Assembly (NCBI RefSeq): GCF_041053105.1
Contig: NZ_CP163444.1
Coordinates: 5,456,001 to 5,520,000 of the forward strand
DNA from: Streptomyces sp. R44
Lineage (GTDB): Bacteria > Actinomycetota > Actinomycetes > Streptomycetales > Streptomycetaceae
Direction: 5' to 3'
DNA length: 64,000 nt
Numbering within the stretch: the first letter of the stretch is position 1; every line of letters starts with the position of its first letter. This document shows, one piece after another, positions 52,773-61,123 of this stretch. The position numbers and the translations under genes are program-made. The notes under the pieces were generated by a model. The model made no database searches. It was not told where the DNA came from and was given only the letters and a program-made list of their open reading frames with translations.

Positions 52773-53972
52773 ATGACAGCCGACAGAGCGGAGACCCGGA
52801 CGCGGGCGGCGGCGCCCCGGGAGGGGGCGCCACCCGCCACCGGCCGTGCCCGGCTCGACTCGCTGACCGGACTGCGCTTCTTCGCGGCGCTCGCGGTCTT
52901 CGTCACCCACTCCTCCTTCCTCCTCATCGGCTCGGCGAGCCTGATCTTCCCCACCTTCGCCGACCCGGAGACCGGCGCCGCCTTCCAGGCCTGGGCCGGG
53001 CAGGCCGGCAGCCTCGGAGTGGCGTTCTTCTTCGTCCTCAGCGGCTTCGTCCTCACCTGGTCCGCCCGCCCCGGCGACCGCACGGGCAGCTTCTACCGCC
53101 GCCGCTTCGTCAAGATCCTGCCGCTGTACTACGTGGCCGGCGCCGCGGCGACCGTCCTCCTGTGGGACCTCGGCGTCCGCTGGCAGGACCTCCTCGCCTA
53201 CGCGACCTTCCTCCAGGTGTGGGTGCCGAACCCCGAGGTGAACTTCAGCGTCCTCACGCCCGGCTGGTCCCTCGCCGTCGAGGCCGTGTTCTACCTCGTC
53301 TTCCCGCTCGTCATCGGCAGGTTCCGCCGCCTGGGCCGGGGCGCCGCCTGGACGGGCCTCGCCCTCAGCGTGGCCGTCGCCTTCCTCGTACCGGTCCTCG
53401 CCTACGTCCTGCCCGCCGGGGCCGGCGAGCTCGTGGGCGCCCCGAACCAGGCCGGATTCCAGACGTGGTTCGCGTACGTGCTGCCGCTCGGCCGCCTCTG
53501 CGACTTCTTCGCCGGCATGTTCGCCGCGCTCCTGGTGACCTCCGGCCACTTCCCCCGGATGAGCCTGCCGTGGGTCCTCGTCTCCTTCGTGCCCTGCTAC
53601 GTCTGGGCGGCCGAGAGCCCGTGGCTGTTCGGCCAGCGGGCACCCCTGCTGGTCTCCTGCGTGCTGCTCATCGTGGCCGCCGCGCAGCGGGACATCGCGG
53701 GGCGCCCCTCGTTCCTGTCGTCGAGCACGATGGTCCTACTCGGCAACGTGTCGTTCGCGTTCTACCTCGTCCACCACCTGGTGCTCTACGCCCTCAACAC
53801 CAAGGTGCTGCACGGCCCCTTCGGCTCGGTGCCGATGGTCGCCGCCTACATGGCGTCGGCCCTCCTCGTCTCCGTCGGCGTGGCATGGCTGCTCCACCGG
53901 TACGTGGAGATGCCCCTCGTCCGACGCTTCAGCACGCCCCACAGGCACACCCGCACGGAGGTCGCGGCATGA
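52773..53972 (+). CDS. Membrane O-acyltransferase (acyltransferase 3 family)
   Basis: 399 residues from ATG 52773 after GGAGGAAAG. About 10 TM helices of the OafA/acyltransferase-3 fold. Characteristic residues are RLDSLTGLRFFAALAVFVTH with the conserved Arg and His, the RRRFVKILPLYYVAG region, and a late HH pair in YLVHHLVLY. It probably acetylates or acylates a sugar or aglycone hydroxyl on the membrane. Its stop overlaps the 4,6-dehydratase start (ATGA), linking it to sugar decoration. Confidence 0.9.
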   Translation: MTADRAETRTRAAAPREGAPPATGRARLDSLTGLRFFAALAVFVTHSSFLLIGSASLIFPTFADPETGAAFQAWAGQAGSLGVAFFFVLSGFVLTWSARPGDRTGSFYRRRFVKILPLYYVAGAAATVLLWDLGVRWQDLLAYATFLQVWVPNPEVNFSVLTPGWSLAVEAVFYLVFPLVIGRFRRLGRGAAWTGLALSVAVAFLVPVLAYVLPAGAGELVGAPNQAGFQTWFAYVLPLGRLCDFFAGMFAALLVTSGHFPRMSLPWVLVSFVPCYVWAAESPWLFGQRAPLLVSCVLLIVAAAQRDIAGRPSFLSSSTMVLLGNVSFAFYLVHHLVLYALNTKVLHGPFGSVPMVAAYMASALLVSVGVAWLLHRYVEMPLVRRFSTPHRHTRTEVAA

Positions 53973-54952
53973 GGATCCTGGTCACCGGAGCGGCCGGATT
54001 CATCGGCTCCCACTTCGTCCGCCGGCTGCTCGCCGACGCGTACACCGGCTGGGAGGGCGCCCACGTCACCGCCCTGGACAAGCTGACGTACGCCGGCAAC
54101 AGGGACAACCTGCCCGCCTCGCACGAGCGCCTGGAGTTCGTCCGCGGCGACGTCTGCGACCGCGAGCTGATGCAGGCGCTCGTGCCCGGCCACGACGCCG
54201 TGGTGCACTTCGCGGCCGAGTCCCACGTCGACCGCTCCCTGGACGGCGCCGGCGAGTTCTTCCGTACGAACGTCCTCGGCACCCAGACCCTCCTCGACGC
54301 GGTACGGGACAGCGGCGTGGAACGGGTCGTGCACGTCTCCACGGACGAGGTGTACGGCTCGATCGACGAGGGCTCCTGGACCGAGGAGTGGCCGCTCGCG
54401 CCCAACTCCCCGTACGCCGCGTCGAAGGCCTCCTCGGACCTGGTCGCCCGGGCGTACTGGCGCACCCACGGCGTCGACGTGTCCGTCACGCGCTGCTCCA
54501 ACAACTACGGGCCCCACCAGCACCCCGAGAAGCTCATCCCGCTGTTCGTCACGAACCTCCTGGAGGGCCGGCAGGTCCCGCTGTACGGCGACGGGCGCAA
54601 CGTCCGCGAGTGGCTGCACGTGGACGACCACTGCCGCGGCATCCACCTGGTGCTCGACAAGGGCAAGGCGGGCGAGATCTACAACATCGGCGGCGGCAAC
54701 GAGTACACGAACCGCGCCCTCACCGAGAAGCTGCTCGAACTCACCGGAGCGGGCGAGGAGATGATCCGCCGGGTCCCGGACCGCAAGGGGCACGACCTGC
54801 GCTACTCGCTCGACGAGTCCAAGATCCGCGAACAGCTCGGCTACGTCCCGCTGACCGGTTTCGAGGAGGGCCTGGCCGCGACGGTCGCCTGGTACCGGGA
54901 CAACCCGGACTGGTGGAAGGCCGTCAAGGACGGGCCGGACCGTGCGCACTGA
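53969..54952 (+). CDS. dTDP-glucose 4,6-dehydratase
   Basis: 327 residues, RmlB family. NAD motif GAAGFIGSHFVRRLL; catalytic STDEVYGS (Thr, Asp, Glu) and the SPYAASKASSDLVARAY Tyr-x3-Lys pair; CSNNYGPHQHPEKLIP substrate loop. It converts dTDP-glucose to dTDP-4-keto-6-deoxyglucose, the common precursor for the downstream epimerase, ketoreductase and 3-dehydratase. It is fused by overlap to the acyltransferase gene and followed by the ketoreductase gene, which overlaps it by 11 bp. No thymidylyltransferase is in the window. Confidence 0.96.
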   Translation: MRILVTGAAGFIGSHFVRRLLADAYTGWEGAHVTALDKLTYAGNRDNLPASHERLEFVRGDVCDRELMQALVPGHDAVVHFAAESHVDRSLDGAGEFFRTNVLGTQTLLDAVRDSGVERVVHVSTDEVYGSIDEGSWTEEWPLAPNSPYAASKASSDLVARAYWRTHGVDVSVTRCSNNYGPHQHPEKLIPLFVTNLLEGRQVPLYGDGRNVREWLHVDDHCRGIHLVLDKGKAGEIYNIGGGNEYTNRALTEKLLELTGAGEEMIRRVPDRKGHDLRYSLDESKIREQLGYVPLTGFEEGLAATVAWYRDNPDWWKAVKDGPDRAH

Positions 54953-55985
54953 CGCCGGCGGGGCGGTGCGCTCCGAAGCCCGCCCCGTCGCCGGGCTCTC
55001 CGTCGTCGTCCTCGGCGGCACCGGGTTCCTGGGCCGGCACCTCGCCGAGGGCTTCGCCGCGCGCGGCGCCCGGGTCCATGCCGTCTCCCGTACGGGCGGG
55101 CCCGCCGCCCTGCGCCTCGATCTGCTCGCGGCGCCGCCGGAGCGGATCGCCCGGCTCCTCGCCTCGACCGGCGCCGACGTGGTCGTCAACGCGGCCGGCC
55201 GGGCCTGGCGGGCCGACGAGCGGCAGATGGCCGAGGGCAACGCCGAACTGGTCGAGCGGCTCGTCACGGCGCTCGCCGCGCACCCGGGCCCGCCGGTCCG
55301 GCTCGTCCAGCTCGGCAGCGTCCACGAGTACGGGGCCGGTGCGGCGGGCGCCGCGACCGCCGAGGACCACGAGCCGGCCCCGGTCACCCCGTACGGACGC
55401 ACCAAGCTCCAGGGCACCCTGGCCGTGCAGCGCGCCGCGTCCGGGCGCGGTGTCGACGGCGTGGTGCTCCGGCTCGCGAACGTGCTCGGCGCCGGAGTGC
55501 CGGAGGGCAGCCTCTTCGGCCGGGTCGCGGCCGAGCTCGGCGAGGCGGCGCACGCCGTCGCACGCGGCGACGAGCCCGCCGAGCTGCGCCTCCCGCCGCT
55601 GCGCGCGGCCCGCGACCTGGTGGACGCCGGCGACACGGTCGCCGCGGTCCTCGCCGCGGCCACGGCACCGGCCGCCGCGGTCTCCGGACGCGTCATCAAC
55701 ATCGGCCGCGGCGAGGCGGTCCCGATGCGGGATCTGATCCACCGCATGGTGGCGCTCAGCGGGGTCGACGTGCCGGTCGTGGAGGACGCCGAAGGGCCGG
55801 CCTCGCGCACCGACGTCGCCTCGCAGTGCCTGGACATCGGCCGCGCGGAGCGGCTCCTCGGCTGGCGGCCGCGCCGGCCTCTCGACGACTCACTGCGCGA
55901 TCTCCTCGCGCCCGTACTTCAGCAGGGACGTCCGCCGCTCGGCGTCACTCCCCACGCATCCGACATGGAAGAGGAATCACCGTGA
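54942..55985 (+). CDS. NAD-dependent epimerase/dehydratase family, probable NDP-hexose 4-ketoreductase
   Basis: 347 residues from GTG 54942. An SDR-extended fold with GGTGFLGRHLAEGF, LGSVHEYG, and TPYGRTKLQ carrying Tyr-x3-Lys. It resembles deoxysugar 4-ketoreductases (UrdR/OleU class) more than RmlD. It should reduce the 4-keto group after 3-deoxygenation and 5-epimerisation. The catalytic stereochemistry cannot be told from the sequence. It overlaps the following 3-dehydratase by 4 bp (GTGA). Confidence 0.82.
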   Translation: MRTDAGGAVRSEARPVAGLSVVVLGGTGFLGRHLAEGFAARGARVHAVSRTGGPAALRLDLLAAPPERIARLLASTGADVVVNAAGRAWRADERQMAEGNAELVERLVTALAAHPGPPVRLVQLGSVHEYGAGAAGAATAEDHEPAPVTPYGRTKLQGTLAVQRAASGRGVDGVVLRLANVLGAGVPEGSLFGRVAAELGEAAHAVARGDEPAELRLPPLRAARDLVDAGDTVAAVLAAATAPAAAVSGRVINIGRGEAVPMRDLIHRMVALSGVDVPVVEDAEGPASRTDVASQCLDIGRAERLLGWRPRRPLDDSLRDLLAPVLQQGRPPLGVTPHASDMEEESP

Positions 55986-57289
55986 GCGACCGCAAGGAAC
56001 TCGTGCTGGAAGAGGTCCGCAAGTACCACCACGAGGCGTCCCCCGTAAGGGAGTTCGTCCCGGGTACGACGGAGATCTGGCCGTCCGGCGCGGTGCTGGA
56101 CGAGACGGACCGGGCGGCCCTGGTGGAGGCCGCGCTGGAGATGCGCATCGCGGCCGGGCGGAGCTCCCGCAAGTTCGAGTCGGCCTTCGCCCGGCGCCTG
56201 AAGCGCCGCAAGGCCCATCTGACGAACTCCGGCTCGTCGGCGAACCTGCTGGCCGTGTCGGCGCTCACCTCCCACGTCCTGGAGGACCGGCGGCTGAAGC
56301 CGGGCGACGAGGTGATCACCGTCGCGGCGGGCTTCCCGACCACGGTCAACCCGATCCTGCAGAACGGCCTCGTCCCCGTCTTCGTGGACGTCGACCTCAC
56401 CACCTGCAACGCGACGGCCGACCGGGTGGCGGCCGCGATCGGCCCGAAGACCCGGGCGATCATCATCGCGCACGCCCTCGGCAACCCGTTCCCCGTCACC
56501 GAGATCGCCCAGCTCGCCGAGGAGCACGACCTGTTCCTCATCGAGGACAACTGCGACGCGGTCGGCTCGCTCTACGACGGGAAGCTCACCGGCACCTTCG
56601 GCGACATGACCACCGTCAGCTTCTATCCGGCGCACCACCTCACCATGGGCGAGGGCGGCTGCGTCCTGACCTCGAACCTGGGCCTGGCCCGGATCGTGGA
56701 GTCGCTGCGGGACTGGGGCCGGGACTGCTGGTGCGAGCCCGGCGAGAACGACAAGTGCCTGAAGCGCTTCCAGTACCAGATGGGCACCCTGCCCGCCGGG
56801 TACGACCACAAGTACATCTTCTCGCACGTCGGTTACAACCTGAAGGCGACCGACATCCAGGCGGCCCTGGGACTGACCCAGCTGGCCAAGCTGGACGACT
56901 TCATCGACGCGCGGAAGCGGAACTGGCGCCGGCTGCGGGACGGCCTGGACGGCGTGCCGGGGCTGCTGCTTCCGGAGGCGACGCCCCGCTCCGACCCGAG
57001 CTGGTTCGGCTTCGTGCTCACGGTGGACCCGGAGGCGGCGTACAGCAGGGCCGAGCTCGTGGCCTTCCTGGAGGACCGGAAGATCGGCACGCGCCGGCTG
57101 TTCGCGGGCAATCTGACCCGCCACCCGGCCTACATCGACCAGCCGCACCGGATCGTGGGCGAGCTCACGAACAGCGACATCATCACCGAGCACACCTTCT
57201 GGATCGGGGTGTACCCGGGGCTGACCGACGAGATGCTGGACTACGTCATCGCCTCGATCAAGGAGTTCGTGGCCGCGCGCGGCCGGTGA
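55982..57289 (+). CDS. E1-type NDP-4-keto-6-deoxyhexose 3-dehydratase (PMP/2Fe-2S)
   Basis: 435 residues, DegT/DnrJ/EryC1 fold of the E1/SpnQ/UrdQ subgroup. The usual PLP lysine is replaced by His: FYPAHHLTMGEGG (His218/His219), the mark of PMP-dependent dehydratases. Cluster cysteines are in DWGRDCWC (249, 251) and NDKCL (259), plus Cys191 (NCDAVGS). It removes the C3 hydroxyl with electrons from a reductase. SpnQ/UrdQ homologues act in 2,3,6-trideoxyhexose (rhodinose-like) pathways and E1 in 3,6-dideoxyhexose pathways. A 2,3-dehydratase gene is absent here. Confidence 0.93.
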   Translation: MSDRKELVLEEVRKYHHEASPVREFVPGTTEIWPSGAVLDETDRAALVEAALEMRIAAGRSSRKFESAFARRLKRRKAHLTNSGSSANLLAVSALTSHVLEDRRLKPGDEVITVAAGFPTTVNPILQNGLVPVFVDVDLTTCNATADRVAAAIGPKTRAIIIAHALGNPFPVTEIAQLAEEHDLFLIEDNCDAVGSLYDGKLTGTFGDMTTVSFYPAHHLTMGEGGCVLTSNLGLARIVESLRDWGRDCWCEPGENDKCLKRFQYQMGTLPAGYDHKYIFSHVGYNLKATDIQAALGLTQLAKLDDFIDARKRNWRRLRDGLDGVPGLLLPEATPRSDPSWFGFVLTVDPEAAYSRAELVAFLEDRKIGTRRLFAGNLTRHPAYIDQPHRIVGELTNSDIITEHTFWIGVYPGLTDEMLDYVIASIKEFVAARGR

Positions 57290-57293
57290 CGCG

Positions 57294-57331
57294 TTCCCGG
57301 GGGCGCCGGCTGGGCGGCGCCCCGACGGGAA
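57294..57331. terminator. Bidirectional terminator
   Basis: TTCCCG/CGGGAA (57294-57299 with 57326-57331) encloses GGGCGCCG/CGGCGCCC. It lies between the convergent 3-dehydratase and response-regulator genes, touching the latter's stop. Confidence 0.8.
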
Positions 57332-58087
57332 TCAGGAGCTTCCGAAACGGAAACCGACACCGCGTACGGTGGTGATCCACCGGCTGGAGCCGAGTTTGCC
57401 GCGCAGACTGCTCACATGCGTGTCTATGGTCCGGCCGGGTTTCGCCCGGGGATCGCTCCACACCTGGGCCATGATCTGCCGCCGGGAGAAAACACTGCCC
57501 GGCCGCGAGGCGAGCAGGTAGAGGAGATCGAATTCCTTCCGGGTCACCTCTATGTACCGTCCGTCGAGACGGACTTCCCGGGAGCGGTGGTCGATGTGCA
57601 GCGAGCCGACCGCGATGACGTCGTCCGGGGTGGAGGACTGGAGCCGCACCCGGCGCAGCACGGCCTCCATTCGGGCCGTCAATTCGGTCAGGCTGCACGG
57701 TTTCACGATGAAATCGTCCGCTCCGGCGCGCAGGCTGAGGACCCGGTCGAGTTCCGTGTCGCGCGAGGTGACGACGACCAGGGCGACGTCGCAGAGGGCC
57801 CGGATGCTCCGGCAGAGCTCCATGCCGTCCAGGTCCGGAAGGTCCAGGTCGACGAGGAGCACGTCCGCCCGGCGGTACGCCTGGAGCGCCTCGGCGCCGG
57901 TCCGGGCGTGCTCGGCCTCGTACCCGTGCCGGCGCAGTCCCTGGATGAGTAGATCGGCGTCGTGGGACGCGCTCTCCACGGAGAGCACGCGGGTGGCTTT
58001 GTGCTCCGCCTGTCCCTGCGGTCGAATGGGCTCGGTATTGACGGATAATTGATACGGAATGCGTGCCGTGACCGTTCCTTCACTCAC
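57332..58087 (-). CDS. Orphan atypical OmpR-type response regulator
   Basis: 251 residues starting at GTG 58087 (leaderless). An unusual ~30-residue N-terminal extension precedes a receiver domain: VLLVDLDLPDLDG (phospho-acceptor Asp about 80), VVTSRD and IVKP (Lys). The first acidic pair is degenerate (VLSVESAS instead of VxVVDDD). The OmpR winged helix follows (VTRKEFDLLYLLASRPG, TIDTHVSSLRGKLG). No histidine kinase is nearby. Similar atypical regulators (JadR1, LanI, LndI) control aromatic polyketide clusters and may sense the product. Divergent from the SARP gene. Confidence 0.88.
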   Translation of the reverse strand: MSEGTVTARIPYQLSVNTEPIRPQGQAEHKATRVLSVESASHDADLLIQGLRRHGYEAEHARTGAEALQAYRRADVLLVDLDLPDLDGMELCRSIRALCDVALVVVTSRDTELDRVLSLRAGADDFIVKPCSLTELTARMEAVLRRVRLQSSTPDDVIAVGSLHIDHRSREVRLDGRYIEVTRKEFDLLYLLASRPGSVFSRRQIMAQVWSDPRAKPGRTIDTHVSSLRGKLGSSRWITTVRGVGFRFGSS

Positions 58088-58360
58088 GCAAACAGTCTAC
58101 ACAGGTGAGTTGTGTTGTACACGGGGTTCTGCTCCGTCATTCGGTAAAAGCGAAGGGCGGGTTGCGGTGACGCAAGGATTACGCGGCTATTTCGTGGCGG
58201 CCGATCCTTTCTGGACAACTTTCTGGTCGACCTGGTGTGACCGCGGTCTCCCCGAGGGTGCCGTGGCCGGTCGTCGCCCCGTCTCGGCGCGGGCCGCCCC
58301 CTCGCCCACGTATCCTCGACTCCTCGGGAAATGGGGGAGAGGGATCGCGGAGGTATACAG
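58088..58360. promoter_or_regulatory. Divergent promoter region between response regulator and SARP
   Basis: Contains the leaderless -10 for the regulator (TAGACT on the minus strand, 58099-58094, then 6 nt to GTG 58087), an ACACA-N7-TGTGT palindrome near 58099-58116, and CTTTCTGG direct repeats at 58207 and 58219 (12-bp offset). The SARP start has GGAGG about 8 nt upstream. Confidence 0.5.
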
Positions 58361-61006
58361 GTGGAGTTCCGGCTGCTCGGCTCCGTCGCGCTGGTGACGG
58401 AGGACGGCGACGTAGCCTTGGGGCCCGCCAAGCGGTCCAGTCTGCTCGCCATGCTCCTGCTGCGGCCCAACAGTGCCGTGAACGTCGGCCAGTTGATCGA
58501 CGCCCTGTGGGAGGAGGAGCCGCCCACCCACGCCAAGACCGTCCTCCAGGGCCATGTCTCGCGGCTGCGCGCCCTGCTCGCCGAGCACGGCGCCGAGGCG
58601 TACGGGGTCGAACTCGCCACCCAGGGCACGGCGTACGCCCTGCGGATGCCGGAGTCGCTCGTGGACGCCCACCGCTTCGAGGAGCTCGTCGGGCTCGCCG
58701 GGGTGCAGCGCCGGCCCGCCGACGCCGTACGGATGCTGCGCGAGGCGCTGTCGTACTGGCAGGGGCCCGCGCTCACCGGAACCGTGCACAGCAGGCCCCT
58801 CGAAGCCGCCGCCGGAGGCCTGGAGGAGCTGCGGCTCGCGTCGGTGGAGGCCCTCGCGGAGGCGTACGGGCAGCTCGGCGAGCACGGCAGGGCCGCCGCC
58901 GTCCTCCGTACCGAGGCCGTCGCCCACCCGCTGCGCGAGTCCCTCGCCGCCGCGCTGATGCTCGCGCTCGCCCGCTCCGGCCGCCAGTCGGACGCCATCG
59001 ACTGGTACCACCGGACCCGGCGGCTGCTCGCCGAGGAACTGGGCGTCGACCCCGGCGAGACCCTCAGCGAGGCCTACGCGACGCTGCTCCGCTCCGCCGA
59101 GCCCGTCTCCGTGCCCCGCCCCGCCCCCGAGGTCAGGGCCCCCGCGCCCGAAGGCCTGCCCCGGGCCCCGCGCGGCTTCACCGGGCGCGGCGCCGAACTC
59201 GCCGCCCTCGACGCCGCCGTCCGCGCCGGGGACGGCCCGGTCTGCCTGGTCACCGGGCCCGCCGGCGTGGGCAAGACCGCCTTCGCCGTCCACTGGGCCT
59301 ACGAGCGGCGCGCCGACTTCCCCGACGGACGGCTCTTCGCCGACCTGCGCGGCTTCAGCGACACCCAGGAGCCCGAGACCGCCGCCGTCCTGCGGGAGTT
59401 CCTGCTCGCCCTCGGCGTCCCGCCGCAGCGGATCCCGGAGACCGTCGACGCGCGCGGTGCCCTGTTCCGCTCGCTCACCAGCGGGCGTCGGCTGCTCGTC
59501 GTCCTCGACAACGCCCGCTCCTCCGAGCAGGTCCGGCCGCTGCTGCCCGGCGGCGCCCCGTGCACGACGCTCGTCACCAGCCGCGACCGGCTCGGCGGCC
59601 TCATCGCCTCCGACGCCGCCCGCCCCGTACCGCTCGGACACCTTCAGCCCGCCGCCTCGGCGGCCCTGCTCACCAGCGTGCTCGGCGCGGACCGGGTCGC
59701 CGCCGAACCGGCCGCCGCCACCCGGCTCGCCCGGCTCTGCGACGGCCTGCCGCTCGCCCTCCGGGTGACCGCCGCACGCCTGGCCGAGCGGCCGCACTGG
59801 ACGCTCGACGCGATGGTCGGCGAACTCGCCGACGAACAGAGCCGGCTCGCGCTGCTCGACGTGGAGGACCGGGGCGTCTCCGCCGCACTCCGCCTCACCG
59901 TGCAGCAGCTGCCGGAGTCCGCCGCCCGGATGTTCCGCGCGCTCGGCCTGCACACCGGCTCCGACCTCGACCGGTTCGCGGCGGCCGCGCTCGCCGGGAC
60001 GACGCCCGGGCAGGCCTCCGCCGACCTGGACCGGCTCGCCGCCGCCCACCTGCTCACCGAGGCCGTCCCCGGCCGCTGGACGCCGCACGACCTGGTGCGC
60101 CTCTACGCCCGCCATCTCGCCCCGCAGGCCGACCCCGAGGGCCTGCCCCGGCTGCTCGACCTCTACCTCTACACGGGCCTCGCGGCCGACGCCGCCGCGG
60201 AGCCCGGCTCACAGCCCTGCTACGGGCTGCCCGCCGACGCCCGGCGGCCCGCCGCCACCAGGGAGTTCGAGGACCGTACGGCGGCGCTCGACTGGTACGC
60301 GGCCGAGCGCCCCGCCCTGGAGGGGGCCGTCGCCGCCGCGGCCGCCCTCGGGATGCACGACCGGGCCTGGCGCCTCGCGCTCGTGCAGTGGCCGCTGATG
60401 CTCATGCGGATCGGGGACGGCTGGACCCCGCTCCTGGAGGCCGGGCTCGCCTCGGCCGAGGCGATCGGCGACCTCGACGCGCAGTCGCGCACCTGTGCCC
60501 TGCTCGGCTGGATCCTGCACGAGGAGGGCCGCGACGCCGAGGCGCTGGTCCATCTGGAGAGGGCGCCCGGCCTGGCCGCCCGGGCCGGCGACCCGATCAG
60601 CGAGGCGATCGCGTACATCAACCACGCCGCCGTCCTCGACGCGACCGGGGAGCACGAGCGGGCCGGGCTGCTGATGCTGCACGCCGTCGACCTCGCCGAC
60701 CGCACCGGCCACCCCTCCACCCAGGTGCTGACCCTCCAGCACCTGGCGGGCCACTGCCTGAAGGCGGAGGACTACGAGGCGGCGCTCGCGCACACCCTTC
60801 GCGCCGGGGAACTGGTCGCGCCCGACGCGGTCGTCATCCGGGCCTCGCTGCAGATCACCCGGGGCGAGGCGCTGGCCGGTATCGGCCGACTCGACGAGGC
60901 CGCCGACCAGCTGGAACGCGCGATCGTCGCGGCCGACGCGGCCGGTTTCACCGAAGGTTCGGCGCGGGCCGCGGCGCACCTCTCGCGCCTGTCAGCGGAT
61001 CGTTAG
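58361..61006 (+). CDS. AfsR-like SARP regulator (SARP-BTAD-NB-ARC-TPR)
   Basis: 881 residues from GTG 58361 (GGAGG upstream), preferred to ATG 58331. An N-terminal OmpR-like DNA-binding domain (VEFRLLGSVALV, AKRSSLLAMLLLRPN) is followed by BTAD (VDAHRFEELVGLA, WYHRTRRLLAEELGVDPGE). An NB-ARC ATPase has Walker A GPAGVGKTAF near residue 300 and LLVVLDNARSS Walker B, and TPR-like helices (about 620-881) follow. SARPs activate antibiotic clusters by binding 11-bp-spaced repeats before -10 boxes. It is probably the cluster activator. Confidence 0.95.
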   Translation: MEFRLLGSVALVTEDGDVALGPAKRSSLLAMLLLRPNSAVNVGQLIDALWEEEPPTHAKTVLQGHVSRLRALLAEHGAEAYGVELATQGTAYALRMPESLVDAHRFEELVGLAGVQRRPADAVRMLREALSYWQGPALTGTVHSRPLEAAAGGLEELRLASVEALAEAYGQLGEHGRAAAVLRTEAVAHPLRESLAAALMLALARSGRQSDAIDWYHRTRRLLAEELGVDPGETLSEAYATLLRSAEPVSVPRPAPEVRAPAPEGLPRAPRGFTGRGAELAALDAAVRAGDGPVCLVTGPAGVGKTAFAVHWAYERRADFPDGRLFADLRGFSDTQEPETAAVLREFLLALGVPPQRIPETVDARGALFRSLTSGRRLLVVLDNARSSEQVRPLLPGGAPCTTLVTSRDRLGGLIASDAARPVPLGHLQPAASAALLTSVLGADRVAAEPAAATRLARLCDGLPLALRVTAARLAERPHWTLDAMVGELADEQSRLALLDVEDRGVSAALRLTVQQLPESAARMFRALGLHTGSDLDRFAAAALAGTTPGQASADLDRLAAAHLLTEAVPGRWTPHDLVRLYARHLAPQADPEGLPRLLDLYLYTGLAADAAAEPGSQPCYGLPADARRPAATREFEDRTAALDWYAAERPALEGAVAAAAALGMHDRAWRLALVQWPLMLMRIGDGWTPLLEAGLASAEAIGDLDAQSRTCALLGWILHEEGRDAEALVHLERAPGLAARAGDPISEAIAYINHAAVLDATGEHERAGLLMLHAVDLADRTGHPSTQVLTLQHLAGHCLKAEDYEAALAHTLRAGELVAPDAVVIRASLQITRGEALAGIGRLDEAADQLERAIVAADAAGFTEGSARAAAHLSRLSADR

Positions 61007-61123
61007 CGGTACGCAAGCGGGACGGCAGCGCGGGCCGGGAAGCTGGATACAGCACCGAGCGAGGTGCACCGGCGCGCGTGGACCGCATGCGCCGGCCGAA
61101 CGCGTCAACGGGGGAGTACCACC

